This document shows positions 37,338-45,701 of a DNA stretch of 64,000 bases, one piece after another. Numbering within the stretch: position 1 is the stretch's first letter; the number at the start of each line of letters is the position of its first letter. The stretch is from an uncultured Rhodospirillaceae bacterium. Its GTDB lineage: Bacteria > Pseudomonadota > Alphaproteobacteria > Reyranellales > Reyranellaceae. The translations under genes were made by a program, and so were the position numbers. The stretch lies in contig CAMFGZ010000001.1 in NCBI GenBank assembly GCA_945952105.1, positions 186,001 to 250,000 of the forward strand, read 5' to 3'. The notes beneath the pieces were generated by a model. That model was not told the DNA's origin and ran no database searches. It saw nothing but the letters and a program-made list of their open reading frames with translations.

Positions 37338-37580
37338 CTAACCCACCAGCTCGATCGAGTAGTTCTCGATCACCGTGTTGGCGAGCAGCTTCTTGCACAT
37401 GTCCTCGAGGCGCGCCTTGGCCTTGGCCTTGTCGGTCTCGGCAAGCTCGAGCTCGATGAACTTGCCCTGGCGCACGTCGCCGACCTCGGGGAAGCCGAGG
37501 CGGTTCAGCGAATGTCCGATGGCCTTGCCCTGGGGATCGAGCACGCCGTTCTTGAGGGTCACGTGGACTCTGGCTTTCAT
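37338..37580 (-). CDS. purS: Phosphoribosylformylglycinamidine synthase subunit PurS
   Basis: An 80-residue PurS protein with [41 protein letters not shown] and LANTVIENY. It joins PurL and PurQ in the FGAM synthase complex. The gene starts 10 bases after purC and is separated from purQ by the R2 repeat. Confidence 0.96.
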   Translation of the reverse strand: MKARVHVTLKNGVLDPQGKAIGHSLNRLGFPEVGDVRQGKFIELELAETDKAKAKARLEDMCKKLLANTVIENYSIELVG

Positions 37581-37590
37581 GTCGCCTCTG

Positions 37591-38355
37591 CTACTGGAGC
37601 GTGGTGGGGCCGCGCACGTCGCCCGGTCCCTGGTCGATGAGGATGCCGAGACGCCGCGCCACTTCCTGGTAGGCTTCCTCGACCTTGCCGAGGTCGCGGC
37701 GGAACCGGTCCTTGTCCATCTTCTCGTTGGTCCTGAGATCCCACAGCCGGCACGAGTCCGGGCTTATCTCGTCGGCCAGCACGATCCGGACCATGTCGTC
37801 CTCGTAGAGGCGACCGAACTCGATCTTGAAGTCGATCAGCTTGATGCCGCAGCCGAGGAACAGGCCGAACAGGAAATCATTCACGCGCAGCGTCAGCGCC
37901 ACGATGTCGTCGAGGTCCTGCGGGGCGGCCCAGCCGAACGCCGTGATGTGCTCCTCGGTGACCATCGGGTCGCCGAGCGCGTCGTTCTTGTAGAAGAACT
38001 CCATGATCGAGCGGGGGAGCTGCGTGCCTTCCTCGACGCCGAACCGCTTGGCGAAGGAGCCGGCCGCGACGTTGCGGACCACCACCTCGAGCGGGATGAT
38101 TTCGACCTGGCGGATGAGCTGCTCGCGCATGTTCAGCCGGCGGATGAAATGGGTGGGCACGCCGATCTCCCCGAGCTTCGTCATCAGGAACTCGGAGATA
38201 CGGTTGTTGATCACCCCCTTGCCGGTGATCGTGCCCTTCTTCTGGTTGTTGAACGCGGTCGCGTCGTCCTTGAAGTACTGGACGATCGTCCCGGGCTCGG
38301 GCCCCTCGAACAAGGTCTTGGCCTTGCCCTCGTAGATGCGGCGACGGCGGGACAT
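37591..38355 (-). CDS. purC: Phosphoribosylaminoimidazole-succinocarboxamide synthase
   Basis: The 254-residue SAICAR synthetase starts with [20 protein letters not shown] and has [25 protein letters not shown] and the IDFKIEFGR motif. It joins aspartate to CAIR with ATP in purine synthesis. It is the first gene of the purC-S-Q-L-bolA-grxD run. The divergent ferritin-like gene starts 140 bases away. Confidence 0.97.
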   Translation of the reverse strand: MSRRRRIYEGKAKTLFEGPEPGTIVQYFKDDATAFNNQKKGTITGKGVINNRISEFLMTKLGEIGVPTHFIRRLNMREQLIRQVEIIPLEVVVRNVAAGSFAKRFGVEEGTQLPRSIMEFFYKNDALGDPMVTEEHITAFGWAAPQDLDDIVALTLRVNDFLFGLFLGCGIKLIDFKIEFGRLYEDDMVRIVLADEISPDSCRLWDLRTNEKMDKDRFRRDLGKVEEAYQEVARRLGILIDQGPGDVRGPTTLQ

Positions 38356-38495
38356 GTCTCACTCCTGCGCGGGCGCTGCAGATCGCCCGCCGTTCGGGCG
38401 GAATATGGCGGAAACGCCATGCTCCGGTACTGGGGAAAAATCCATTGAAAAAGGTGACGGGGTAGTCATATTGGTTGCGGAACAGGAGGCCTCAC

Positions 38496-39620
38496 ATGGC
38501 CCAGCAAATCACGTACGACAAGGCCTATGACACGGTAGGGCGTGAGGATTTTCCGGCGATGCTGGAAGTTCCCCGTTATGGGCGCCGCACGGACGCCTTC
38601 GATGGCATCATTTCGGCCACCCACGACCATTTCTGGGACCCGTTCGACAAGGCCTATATCGACTTCGACCAACCCTTCGACCTGGTCAGAACCTCCATCA
38701 TGCCGCTGGACACGGTGGTCGAGCTGAAAAGCGCGGTGGCTGACCGTCTGGACGAGGGCCAGAAGATCGGCCTGGGCAACGACGTCATGCACTGGTCGAT
38801 CTCCAACCTGCTCCACGGCGAGCAGGGGGCACTGTCGCTGTCGGCCAGCCTCTGCCACATCCTGCTCGACCCCGGCGCCCAGGAATATGCCGCCAACCAG
38901 GCCCGCGAGGAGGCCCGGCATGTTGCAGGGTTCACGCGTTATATCGGCCGTCGCTGGGGCGCGCCCCTGCCGGTCGGCAAGACCATTTCCACCGTGCTCA
39001 CCGATTTGGTGACGACCGAGGAGGTCTACAAGAAGATCGTCGGCATGCAGATGCTGATCGAGGGCATCGCCATGGGCTCCTTCGCGACGCTGAACGCCAA
39101 GACCAACGACCCGGTGCTGCGCCGGCTGGTCCAGCTCGTGATGAGCGACGAGGCCTTCCACCACCGCTTCGGCCGCATCTGGGCCTCGCGCACCATCAGC
39201 CACCTCAGCGAGGACGAGCACAAGAAGGTCGAGGACTGGGCGGCGCAGATCTTCCAGACCCTGCTGTTCAACCTGATCAACGCCGAGCAGAAGCAGGTCA
39301 TCTACGCCAAGTACGGCCTCGACTGGCAGTGGGTGCGTGACGCGATGAAGGAAGTCTTCACCGACGAGGACCGCCGCGCGTCGCTGAAGGACAGCACCAA
39401 CATCTTCCGCGTCCTGATCAAGACGCTGCTGCATGCGGGCATCATCACCTCCCGCACCGCGCCGCTCTACGGCGTGTGGGTCGACATGAAGGAACTCGAA
39501 GCCGAGGGCGACGGCATTCCCGGCGACATCGTCGCCGAGGATATGATGGTTACGCTGCGGGAGATCAACGCCAAGCGTAAGCGCATCGTCTCGAAGGACA
39601 TCCAGGCGGCCGCGGGCTGA
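38496..39620 (+). CDS. Ferritin-like diiron protein of unknown function
   Basis: A 374-residue, mostly helical protein with a complete set of diiron ligands in a four-helix pattern: E109, E139xxH142 (EEARH), E189 and E219xxH222 (DEAFHH). This is the arrangement of ferritin-like oxygenases, such as AurF-type N-oxygenases and ribonucleotide reductase R2-like proteins. AGGAGG precedes the ATG at 38496. The reaction is unknown. It stands alone on the plus strand between the purine operon and a convergent methyltransferase gene. Confidence 0.75.
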   Translation: MAQQITYDKAYDTVGREDFPAMLEVPRYGRRTDAFDGIISATHDHFWDPFDKAYIDFDQPFDLVRTSIMPLDTVVELKSAVADRLDEGQKIGLGNDVMHWSISNLLHGEQGALSLSASLCHILLDPGAQEYAANQAREEARHVAGFTRYIGRRWGAPLPVGKTISTVLTDLVTTEEVYKKIVGMQMLIEGIAMGSFATLNAKTNDPVLRRLVQLVMSDEAFHHRFGRIWASRTISHLSEDEHKKVEDWAAQIFQTLLFNLINAEQKQVIYAKYGLDWQWVRDAMKEVFTDEDRRASLKDSTNIFRVLIKTLLHAGIITSRTAPLYGVWVDMKELEAEGDGIPGDIVAEDMMVTLREINAKRKRIVSKDIQAAAG

Positions 39621-39672
39621 CGGGAGCGACGCCGAGAAGAAAAATCTTTCGCGGCGCTCGTGATTGGGATTG

Positions 39673-39694
39673 CACCACGAAGTGGCGCGCTCCG
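39673..39694. repeat. Half copy of repeat family R2
   Basis: CACCACGAAGTGGCGCGCTC and the following CG resemble the right arm of the R2 elements at 37242-37319 and 54431-54512. Only one arm is present. It lies in the 74-base gap between convergent genes and abuts the methyltransferase stop codon. Confidence 0.6.
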
Positions 39695-40399
39695 TTACGG
39701 CTTTCTTGCGAGCACGAAGCAGGAGAGGCCGGCCAGGCGGTTCAGCGGGAACAAGGGGAGTTCGGCGGCGCAGATGGTGGTGAGCACTGCGTTCGTGAAC
39801 GCACCCTGCTTCTTCAGGCTGCTGCGCGGCTCGGTGGTGTTGCGGTCGGCGAGGCGGACCGCGGCGGCGAGCGGGAAGACGAAGCCGAAATAGTAGCTGC
39901 CGCGCACGACCTCCAGGCCGGCGTCGCGCATTGCGCCTTCGATCTCGGGGAGGCGATAGCGGCGCTTGTGTTCCAGGAAGACGTCATGGCCGCTCCACAG
40001 GAAGGCGAAGGCCGGGACCGTCACGAGGAAGTGCGCGCCGCCCGGCACCTTCTCGGCGTAATGGCGCAGCAGCCAGCGGTCGTCGTCGACATGCTCCAGC
40101 ACGTCCATCATCAGCACGAGGTCGCAGTCCGTGGGGCCGATGTCGCGGCGGTAGTGCACGGGTTTGCCGGCGACGCTGTCGTCGCGGTCGGCGGGATAGC
40201 CGATGTCGACGCAGAGCGCGCTCTCCGCTGCCGTCTCCGCCAGCAGATGGCGCGAAAAGAAGCCCGAGCCTGCGCCGACATCGAGCAGGCGCCGGGGGAG
40301 GAGATCCCGCACGGCGCAGCGCAGCGCAGCGGCCTTCGAGCGATAATACCAGTGGTGGCCGATATCGCCGCCCAGAATATCTTCTTCCTTGAGGTCCAT
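39695..40399 (-). CDS. Class I SAM-dependent methyltransferase
   Basis: The 234-residue protein has motif I LLDVGAGSGFFSRHLL, an acidic loop after strand 2 (CVDIGYP), and DLVLMMDVLEHVDDDRWLL, as in UbiE/Coq5-like or lipid/sugar methyltransferases. The C-terminal third has hydrophobic segments that may touch the membrane. Its start is 5 bases after the GT2 gene, and it ends a four-gene operon, so it may methylate the product of the glycosyltransferase. Confidence 0.85.
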   Translation of the reverse strand: MDLKEEDILGGDIGHHWYYRSKAAALRCAVRDLLPRRLLDVGAGSGFFSRHLLAETAAESALCVDIGYPADRDDSVAGKPVHYRRDIGPTDCDLVLMMDVLEHVDDDRWLLRHYAEKVPGGAHFLVTVPAFAFLWSGHDVFLEHKRRYRLPEIEGAMRDAGLEVVRGSYYFGFVFPLAAAVRLADRNTTEPRSSLKKQGAFTNAVLTTICAAELPLFPLNRLAGLSCFVLARKP

Positions 40400-40404
40400 T
40401 GCGG

Positions 40405-41466
40405 TCAGGTCGCCGGCGGCTTGTCAGCCCCGTCCTTGCGGACATCCTCATAGATGCCCTCGACGACGTAGATCGGCCGGCCCTTAACCTCGATGAACAG
40501 CCGGCCGAGATACTCGCCGATGATGCCGAGCGACAGGAGCTGGATGGCGCCCATCAGCAGAACCGCGATCAGGAGCGAAGCGTAACCCGGCGTGTCGATG
40601 CCGAAGATCAGCACGCGTGTGACGATGAACAGCGCGTAGAGCACCGCCACCGTGGCGATCACGATGCCGACGTAAAACCAGGCGCGCAACGGTGCGGTCG
40701 AGAAGCTCACCACGCCGTCGATGGCGAAGTTCCAGAGCCGCCAGAGGTTGAACTTGGTCGTGCCAGCTGCGCGCTCGGGCCGCTCATAGGGCACGCCGAC
40801 CGAGTTGAAGCCCACCCAGGCGAACAGGCCCTTCATGAAGCGGTTGCGCTCGGGTAGCTGGCGCAGCACCTCGACCGCGCGCCGGTCGACCAGCCGGAAG
40901 TCGCCCACGTTTGGCGGGATGCGCACCGGAGACATTGAGTTGAACACCCAGTAGAACCAGCCGGCCGAGACGCGTTTGGCTGGCGTGTCGGCGTGCCGCG
41001 CCGTGCGGATGCCGTAGACGATGTCGTAGCCCTCGCGCCAGCGGGCGATGAAGGCGCCGATCAGCTCGGGTGGATCTTGCAGGTCGATGTCCATCGGTAC
41101 CAGGATGTCGCCGCGCGCGTGGTCGATGCCAGCGGTGAGGGCGGCTTCCTTGCCGAAATTGCGCGACAAATTGACGATGCGCAGGCGCGGGTCGGCGCGG
41201 CTTTTGTCGAAGAGGTGCGCGAACGTGTCGTCGCGCGAGCCATCGTTCACGAACACGATCTCGAAGCGGATACCGTCGCGCTCGAGCATCGGCGTCACAG
41301 TATCGAGGAAGAGGTCGATCGTGTCCTCTTCGTCGAACACCGGCACGACCAGCGAGAGCAGCGGGTCGGCCGGACGGCGCGAGCGCTGGACGGCGAGCTG
41401 ATGCTCCAGCGCAATTTCCCTGCTGGTGGCGCCTGCCGTGGTGAAGGGAAGGGACTGCTCGGGCAC
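40405..41466 (-). CDS. GT2 family glycosyltransferase (DPM1/GtrB-like, membrane-anchored)
   Basis: The 353-residue protein has a GT-A domain (LSLVVPVFDEEDTIDLFLD, VNDGSRDDT, DxD in MDIDLQDPPE, NRFMKGLFAWVG) followed by two C-terminal membrane helices (residues about 265-330). This is the layout of enzymes that load a sugar onto polyprenyl phosphate at the inner membrane. I set the start at the GTG at 41466, where the conserved N-terminus begins, 23 bases after the preceding stop codon; it is not certain. Donor sugar unknown. Confidence 0.87.
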   Translation of the reverse strand: MPEQSLPFTTAGATSREIALEHQLAVQRSRRPADPLLSLVVPVFDEEDTIDLFLDTVTPMLERDGIRFEIVFVNDGSRDDTFAHLFDKSRADPRLRIVNLSRNFGKEAALTAGIDHARGDILVPMDIDLQDPPELIGAFIARWREGYDIVYGIRTARHADTPAKRVSAGWFYWVFNSMSPVRIPPNVGDFRLVDRRAVEVLRQLPERNRFMKGLFAWVGFNSVGVPYERPERAAGTTKFNLWRLWNFAIDGVVSFSTAPLRAWFYVGIVIATVAVLYALFIVTRVLIFGIDTPGYASLLIAVLLMGAIQLLSLGIIGEYLGRLFIEVKGRPIYVVEGIYEDVRKDGADKPPAT

Positions 41467-41489
41467 GAAGACGGATCCGCGAAACGGCC

Positions 41490-42026
41490 TCAGACGGCAA
41501 CGGCTTCGACGTTGCCGTTCAGGTCCATGATGCCCAGCTCGACGATGAGCTGCGGCTGGCGCTTCAGGGCCTGGGTGCGGAAGGCGCGTAGCGCCTCGCC
41601 GAGCTTCTCGGTCTCGAAGGCCTTGTCGGTCTTGAGGCGATCGCCGTAGGCCAGCGCCGCCGCGCCGCAATCGCGATGGGCCATGCCGATCAGCCGCTTC
41701 ACGTTGTGGAGCTGGCATGAAATGTCGAGGTTGGCCTCCCAGGCGGCGCGCCATTCCTGGAAGATCGGCGCCACCGCGGCGACCGGCCCGCCGGCAATGT
41801 TGAACTGGCTGTAATTGTTCTGCCAGCCGCGCGAACTCATGTACTTCCAGGTGTCGGTGGTGAAGCGTGGATCGATGCACTTCATCAGCATCGCCTCGTA
41901 ACCTTCGTCGAGAGCCAGGGCCGGGCCGGTGACCGCGGCCGCAGCGGCGCCCAAGCCCAGACCCAGGAGATTGCGACGGGAGAGGGAAGCGAGGCAGCCG
42001 CAACCGGCATGGTGGAAGTGTCTCAT
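41490..42026 (-). CDS. Tat-exported beta-carbonic-anhydrase-like protein
   Basis: The 178-residue protein has a twin-arginine signal (SRRNLLGLGLG, R17-R18). The mature part contains C50-I-D52-P-R54 and H117-R-D-C120, which match the CxDxR and HxxC zinc motifs of beta-carbonic anhydrases, with NIAGGP near residue 76 like the NAGG strand. Before the twin arginines there is a histidine- and cysteine-rich stretch (MRHFHHAGCGC), an odd place for possible metal ligands. Its start overlaps the stop of the hydratase gene (ATGA). Activity as a carbonic anhydrase is plausible but not certain; it is shorter than most. Confidence 0.72.
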   Translation of the reverse strand: MRHFHHAGCGCLASLSRRNLLGLGLGAAAAAVTGPALALDEGYEAMLMKCIDPRFTTDTWKYMSSRGWQNNYSQFNIAGGPVAAVAPIFQEWRAAWEANLDISCQLHNVKRLIGMAHRDCGAAALAYGDRLKTDKAFETEKLGEALRAFRTQALKRQPQLIVELGIMDLNGNVEAVAV

Positions 42027-42871
42027 CGGAACGTCGCCTTGCCCTGTTGTGCCAGACCGCCGTCGGGGCCGGCGATCCAGGTGGTGACCGAGCCGTCCGC
42101 TTCGCGGCGGCCGTGAACGCCGAGCGTCGCGCCGCCGAACACCGGCGACAGGGCGCGGAACTCGAATGTTCGAACCACCTTATCCGGGTTGGAGCGCCGC
42201 GCCAGTTCGATCTGCAGCATGCCCATCAGAGGTCCGTGCACGATCAGCCCGGGATAGCCCTCCACGCTCGTGACATAGGGCTGGTCGTAGTGGATGCGAT
42301 GACCATTGAAGGTCAGCGCCGAGAACCGGAACAGCAGGACCGGGTCGGCCAGGACATGTTTGCTCCAGGCCGCATCCCTGGGCGCGGGCCTGGGAGGTCT
42401 CGGCGCCTCACCGGGCTTCGCGGCCTCGCGATAGACGATGTCGTGCTCCTCGACGAAGGAGGCGCCACGCGCACCGGAGATCGTGTGCCGGACGGTGACG
42501 AAGACCATCGATCCCGTGGAACCGGTCTTGGGTTCGACGGACTTGATCTCAGAGAGGCGCCGGATCGTCTCACCGACGCGGATCGGCTCGCCATCGAAGC
42601 TGAAGCGGCTGCCCGCCCACATGCGGCGCGGCAGCGGCACCGGCGGCAGGAAGTCGCCGCGCTCGGCGTGGCCGTCGGGTCCGATCTTCGACTGGGGCGC
42701 GACCTCGAGGAAATAGAGCCAGTGCCAGAGGGGGGGCAAAAGGTCGCCGTTCCGGGGATCAGCGTCCTTCTCGTCGAAGGTCGCGGCCAGGGCGCGGACC
42801 GGGAACGGGGCGGCGAGGTCCTCCATGGACTGCGTCCGGCCGATCCATTCCTTGAGCTTTCCCAGCGACAT
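42023..42871 (-). CDS. MaoC/FAS1-like acyl-CoA dehydratase (mesaconyl-C4-CoA hydratase type)
   Basis: The 282-residue protein has two hot-dog-fold halves: an N-terminal FAS1-like dehydratase domain (PLWHWLYFLE, PRRMWAGSRFSF) and a C-terminal half with the hydratase active site (FSALTFNGHRIHYDQPYV, PGLIVHGPLMGML). Relatives hydrate mesaconyl-C4-CoA or act in fungal-type mitochondrial fatty acid synthesis. AGGGAG lies upstream of the ATG at 42871. It is the first gene of the operon and shares a 113-base divergent region with the DUF1476 gene. Confidence 0.85.
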   Translation of the reverse strand: MSLGKLKEWIGRTQSMEDLAAPFPVRALAATFDEKDADPRNGDLLPPLWHWLYFLEVAPQSKIGPDGHAERGDFLPPVPLPRRMWAGSRFSFDGEPIRVGETIRRLSEIKSVEPKTGSTGSMVFVTVRHTISGARGASFVEEHDIVYREAAKPGEAPRPPRPAPRDAAWSKHVLADPVLLFRFSALTFNGHRIHYDQPYVTSVEGYPGLIVHGPLMGMLQIELARRSNPDKVVRTFEFRALSPVFGGATLGVHGRREADGSVTTWIAGPDGGLAQQGKATFR

Positions 42872-42984
42872 GACGGCTTTTCTCCCTGCGGGACGTGACA
42901 TTGCCACTGCGAACGCAGGCTGGAAAGCCGCGGTCGCGGTCGCTATATAGCGGCGCAACAAGACTTGCCCAACCGGAGCGCCCG

Positions 42985-43311
42985 ATGACCACGTTCGACG
43001 ACCGCGAGAAAGCCTTCGAAGCGCAGTACGAGCACGATGAGCAGCTGAAATTCAAGGTCAACGCGCGCCGCAACAAGCTTTTGGGCCTGTGGGCCGCGGG
43101 GCTACTCGGCAAGACCGGCGCCGATGCAGAGGCCTATGCCAAGGACGTGGTGATGGCGGATTTCGAGAAGCCGGGCGATTCCGATGTCATGGACAAGCTG
43201 ATCAAGGATCTAGCCGCTGCCGGCAAGCCGACGGAGGAGCATACCCTCCGCAAGCAGTCAGAGCATCTGGCCGTCGAGGCCAAGAAGCAGATCATGTCGG
43301 AGGTTCGCTAA
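42985..43311 (+). CDS. DUF1476 protein, F1-ATPase inhibitor zeta subunit
   Basis: A 108-residue, helical protein beginning MTTFDDREKAFEAQYEHDEQ with FKVNARRNKLLGLWAAGLLG, the signature of DUF1476. In Paracoccus and other Alphaproteobacteria this protein (zeta) blocks ATP hydrolysis by F1. The family is almost confined to Alphaproteobacteria, which supports the taxonomic call. It often neighbours purC; here about 4.6 kb separates them. Confidence 0.92.
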   Translation: MTTFDDREKAFEAQYEHDEQLKFKVNARRNKLLGLWAAGLLGKTGADAEAYAKDVVMADFEKPGDSDVMDKLIKDLAAAGKPTEEHTLRKQSEHLAVEAKKQIMSEVR

Positions 43312-43337
43312 CCATCCGAGGCTGCGGTGAGGAGGCT

Positions 43338-43946
43338 TCACGCCTGCTTGCCAATACCCTCGTCGCGCCACTCGCGGCGCATCCTCTCGATCTCGGTTTC
43401 GCTCGGCCGATAGGCCGGCGCCTCCGGATCGAAAGTCGTCCAGCCTTCCTCGCGCCATGATGCGGCCCGTTCCGCAGGATCGATCGGCCGGTGAACTGAC
43501 ATCAGCCCCTCGATGCGCGCGACCTCGGTGTCGGGTACGCGCGCGGTGACCAGCGTGCCGCCACGTCGCACGGCTTCCGCGTGGACGGCTGCGACCTCTT
43601 CCTTGACCCCAGATCCCATCAGGGCCCCCATCAAACCACCCGTTGCCGCGCCGGCCGCTGCTCCCACGGCTGTTGCCGCCAGCCAACCCGCCGCGACGAC
43701 GGGACCGAGGCCGGGAATGGCGAGGAGGCCGATGCCCGCCAGGAGGCCGGCCCCGCCGCCGACCACGCCGCCGATTCCCGCGCCCGCTGCCGTGTCGGAG
43801 ACGGCATCCTCCTCGGCGGACTCGGCGGTCACATGCCTGTTGGCGATGAGGCTAACGTCGGAGGACGGGATTCCTGCCTTCTCGATCGCGGCCACGGCAG
43901 CGCGCGCCTGGGCGTAGCTGTCGTAGGTATGGCTTACCGTCTTCAT
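43338..43946 (-). CDS. General stress protein-like membrane-associated protein
   Basis: A 202-residue protein with an N-terminal YflT/general-stress-17M-like domain (VSHTYDSYAQARAAVAAIEK, IPSSDVSLIANRH), a glycine/alanine-rich hydrophobic middle (residues about 52-112), and a second alpha/beta module (VHAEAVRRGGTLVTARVPD). AGGAGG lies directly before the ATG at 43946. The layout resembles stress-inducible proteins of alphaproteobacteria; the function is unknown. Confidence 0.7.
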   Translation of the reverse strand: MKTVSHTYDSYAQARAAVAAIEKAGIPSSDVSLIANRHVTAESAEEDAVSDTAAGAGIGGVVGGGAGLLAGIGLLAIPGLGPVVAAGWLAATAVGAAAGAATGGLMGALMGSGVKEEVAAVHAEAVRRGGTLVTARVPDTEVARIEGLMSVHRPIDPAERAASWREEGWTTFDPEAPAYRPSETEIERMRREWRDEGIGKQA

Positions 43947-44095
43947 CGCCTCCTCCTTGCGGATTGAGGCAGTACAACAAGTGCGTCGAAGCAAGGTTGC
44001 CAGGCTGGGATGCCCGGACGCTCCTGTGCAATCGGCAGGCCGGGATATGCAGAGATTGTCGTCTCCGCGCCGCGGCCTTGCTCTAGGGTTCTCGT

Positions 44096-44554
44096 GTGAA
44101 ACGAAGCCTGCTCCTGGCCCTAGCGCTATGCGGCGCGTCCAGAGCCCATGCTGCCGACCCGCTGGCCGCCGACGAACTGCAAGCCGCCTATTGTGTGGGG
44201 GCCGCACAGGTGCGCGTGCTGGCCTATGAGCAGATGGCGACGGTCGCCTGCGGACCGGATCTCGCCCAATGCAGGGAAGTCCGCCAGCTGGCGGCGTCCG
44301 CCTTGCCCCACCTGCGCCGTGAACTGGCGGCGGCGAATGCCACATTGGCATCCCACCGCCTTCTCGAGGACGGACGCCAGCCGGAAGCTCGTCGTCCCGA
44401 CGTATGGCAGCAGGTCGGCGAGGCGATGGCGGTCGGCGAGCGGGAAGCGCTTGTCTGTCTGAATCTGCAGGTCCGCGGCTTTCCGGAGGTGGCCGGCGAC
44501 ATCGGTCAGAACTGCCGCCGGGTCGCGGCCTGCTCTCCCGTGCCGGCGTCTTGA
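44096..44554 (+). CDS. Small secreted protein of unknown function
   Basis: A 152-residue protein with a GTG start and a clear signal peptide (MKRSLLLALALCGASRAHAA). The mature part has several cysteines and Ala/Leu-rich helices. I recognise no family. It lies upstream of the TRAP binding-protein gene on the same strand. Confidence 0.55.
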   Translation: MKRSLLLALALCGASRAHAADPLAADELQAAYCVGAAQVRVLAYEQMATVACGPDLAQCREVRQLAASALPHLRRELAAANATLASHRLLEDGRQPEARRPDVWQQVGEAMAVGEREALVCLNLQVRGFPEVAGDIGQNCRRVAACSPVPAS

Positions 44555-44655
44555 TGGTGCTCGAAACCCGTCGGGCGAGAAATTCTGGCCCGTGGCGGAA
44601 CCATTTTGGTGTTGGTTCGGTTGATGACGCAGTGGCTCGGAGGATCCGTTCCTGC

Positions 44656-45627
44656 ATGCGTGTCGTTGCCCTTACGGTCTCGCTGATTACCGCGGCGCTG
44701 GTGTATCCCGCCTGTGCCCGCGATCTCACTTCGTCGGACATCTATCCCTCCGACTATCCGACCGTCCGTGCCATGGCTCACATGGCCGACCTGATGCGCG
44801 AGCGCAGCGGCGGTCGCCTTGTCCTGTCAAATCTCGGCGCCAACGATCAGGAGACCGAAAGCTACACGCTCGGCGAGCTGCGCAACGGCACGCTCGACAT
44901 GGCGCGGGTGAGCCTCGCCGTCCTCAACAGCACGGTACCCGCCACCACCGTGCTGACGCTGCCCTATCTTTTCCGATCGACCGCACATGAGCGGCGCGTG
45001 TTGGACGGGCCGATCGGGCAGGAGATCCTGGCCGCGCTCGAGCGTGCCGGAGTCGTCGGGCTCGTCTTCTACGATGGCGGTCCCCGGTCGACCTACGGTG
45101 CCAAGCCTGTGCGGGCGCCCGCGGATTTGCGCGGCGTGAAGTACCGGGTCCAGCAGTCCTCGAACTGGGCTCCCATGGTGCGCGCGATGGGCGCTCAACC
45201 CGTGGTCCTGCCGATCTCGCGCGTCGAGCCGTCGATGCGCGCGGGCCTCATCGACGTGGCCGACGGCAACTGGTCGTCCTTCGTCGCCTTGCAGCATCAC
45301 CGCGTGGCGAAGTTTTTCAGCGAGACGGAGCATGCGCGGTCGCCGGGCGTGCTGCTCTTTTCCCAGCGCGTGTGGGATACGCTGTCGAGTGCGGAGAAGG
45401 AAATCATTCGCACCGCCGCGCGGGAATCGGTTGCCTACTACCGGCGCCTGTGGGACGAGCACGAGGCCACCGCGCGACGCACGGCCGAGGCGGCAGGCGT
45501 GCAGGTCGTGGGAGATGTGGACCTGCAGGCTTTTTCGTCCGTGCTTGTTCCGCTCCACGCGACCGCCGTCTCCGATGCTCGGCTCAAGACCATGATCGAA
45601 CGCATCAAGGCAGACCCGGGCCCCTAG
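44656..45627 (+). CDS. TRAP transporter solute-binding protein (DctP family)
   Basis: The 323-residue protein has a signal peptide (MRVVALTVSLITAALVYPAC) and the DctP fold: YTLGELRNGTLDMARVSL, LPYLFRSTAHERRVLDGPIG, RSTYGAKPVRAPADLRGVKYRV with the conserved substrate-binding Arg, and GLIDVADGNWSSF. It should bind a carboxylate in the periplasm. The small and large TRAP membrane proteins are not adjacent; the next gene is a SulP transporter 74 bases later on the same strand. Confidence 0.88.
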   Translation: MRVVALTVSLITAALVYPACARDLTSSDIYPSDYPTVRAMAHMADLMRERSGGRLVLSNLGANDQETESYTLGELRNGTLDMARVSLAVLNSTVPATTVLTLPYLFRSTAHERRVLDGPIGQEILAALERAGVVGLVFYDGGPRSTYGAKPVRAPADLRGVKYRVQQSSNWAPMVRAMGAQPVVLPISRVEPSMRAGLIDVADGNWSSFVALQHHRVAKFFSETEHARSPGVLLFSQRVWDTLSSAEKEIIRTAARESVAYYRRLWDEHEATARRTAEAAGVQVVGDVDLQAFSSVLVPLHATAVSDARLKTMIERIKADPGP

Positions 45628-45701
45628 CAGCTGACAGGTAAAGACCGAGCCCTGTCCAATCGTGGTGCCGCTGCCTAGGATCGGGCAGGGGAGAGGGCTG
45701 G

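Noticed and set aside
40405..42003. Long N-terminal extension of the GT2 glycosyltransferase
   Set aside because: The upstream part is an out-of-frame reading of the carbonic-anhydrase-like gene; the conserved GT2 sequence begins near the GTG at 41466.
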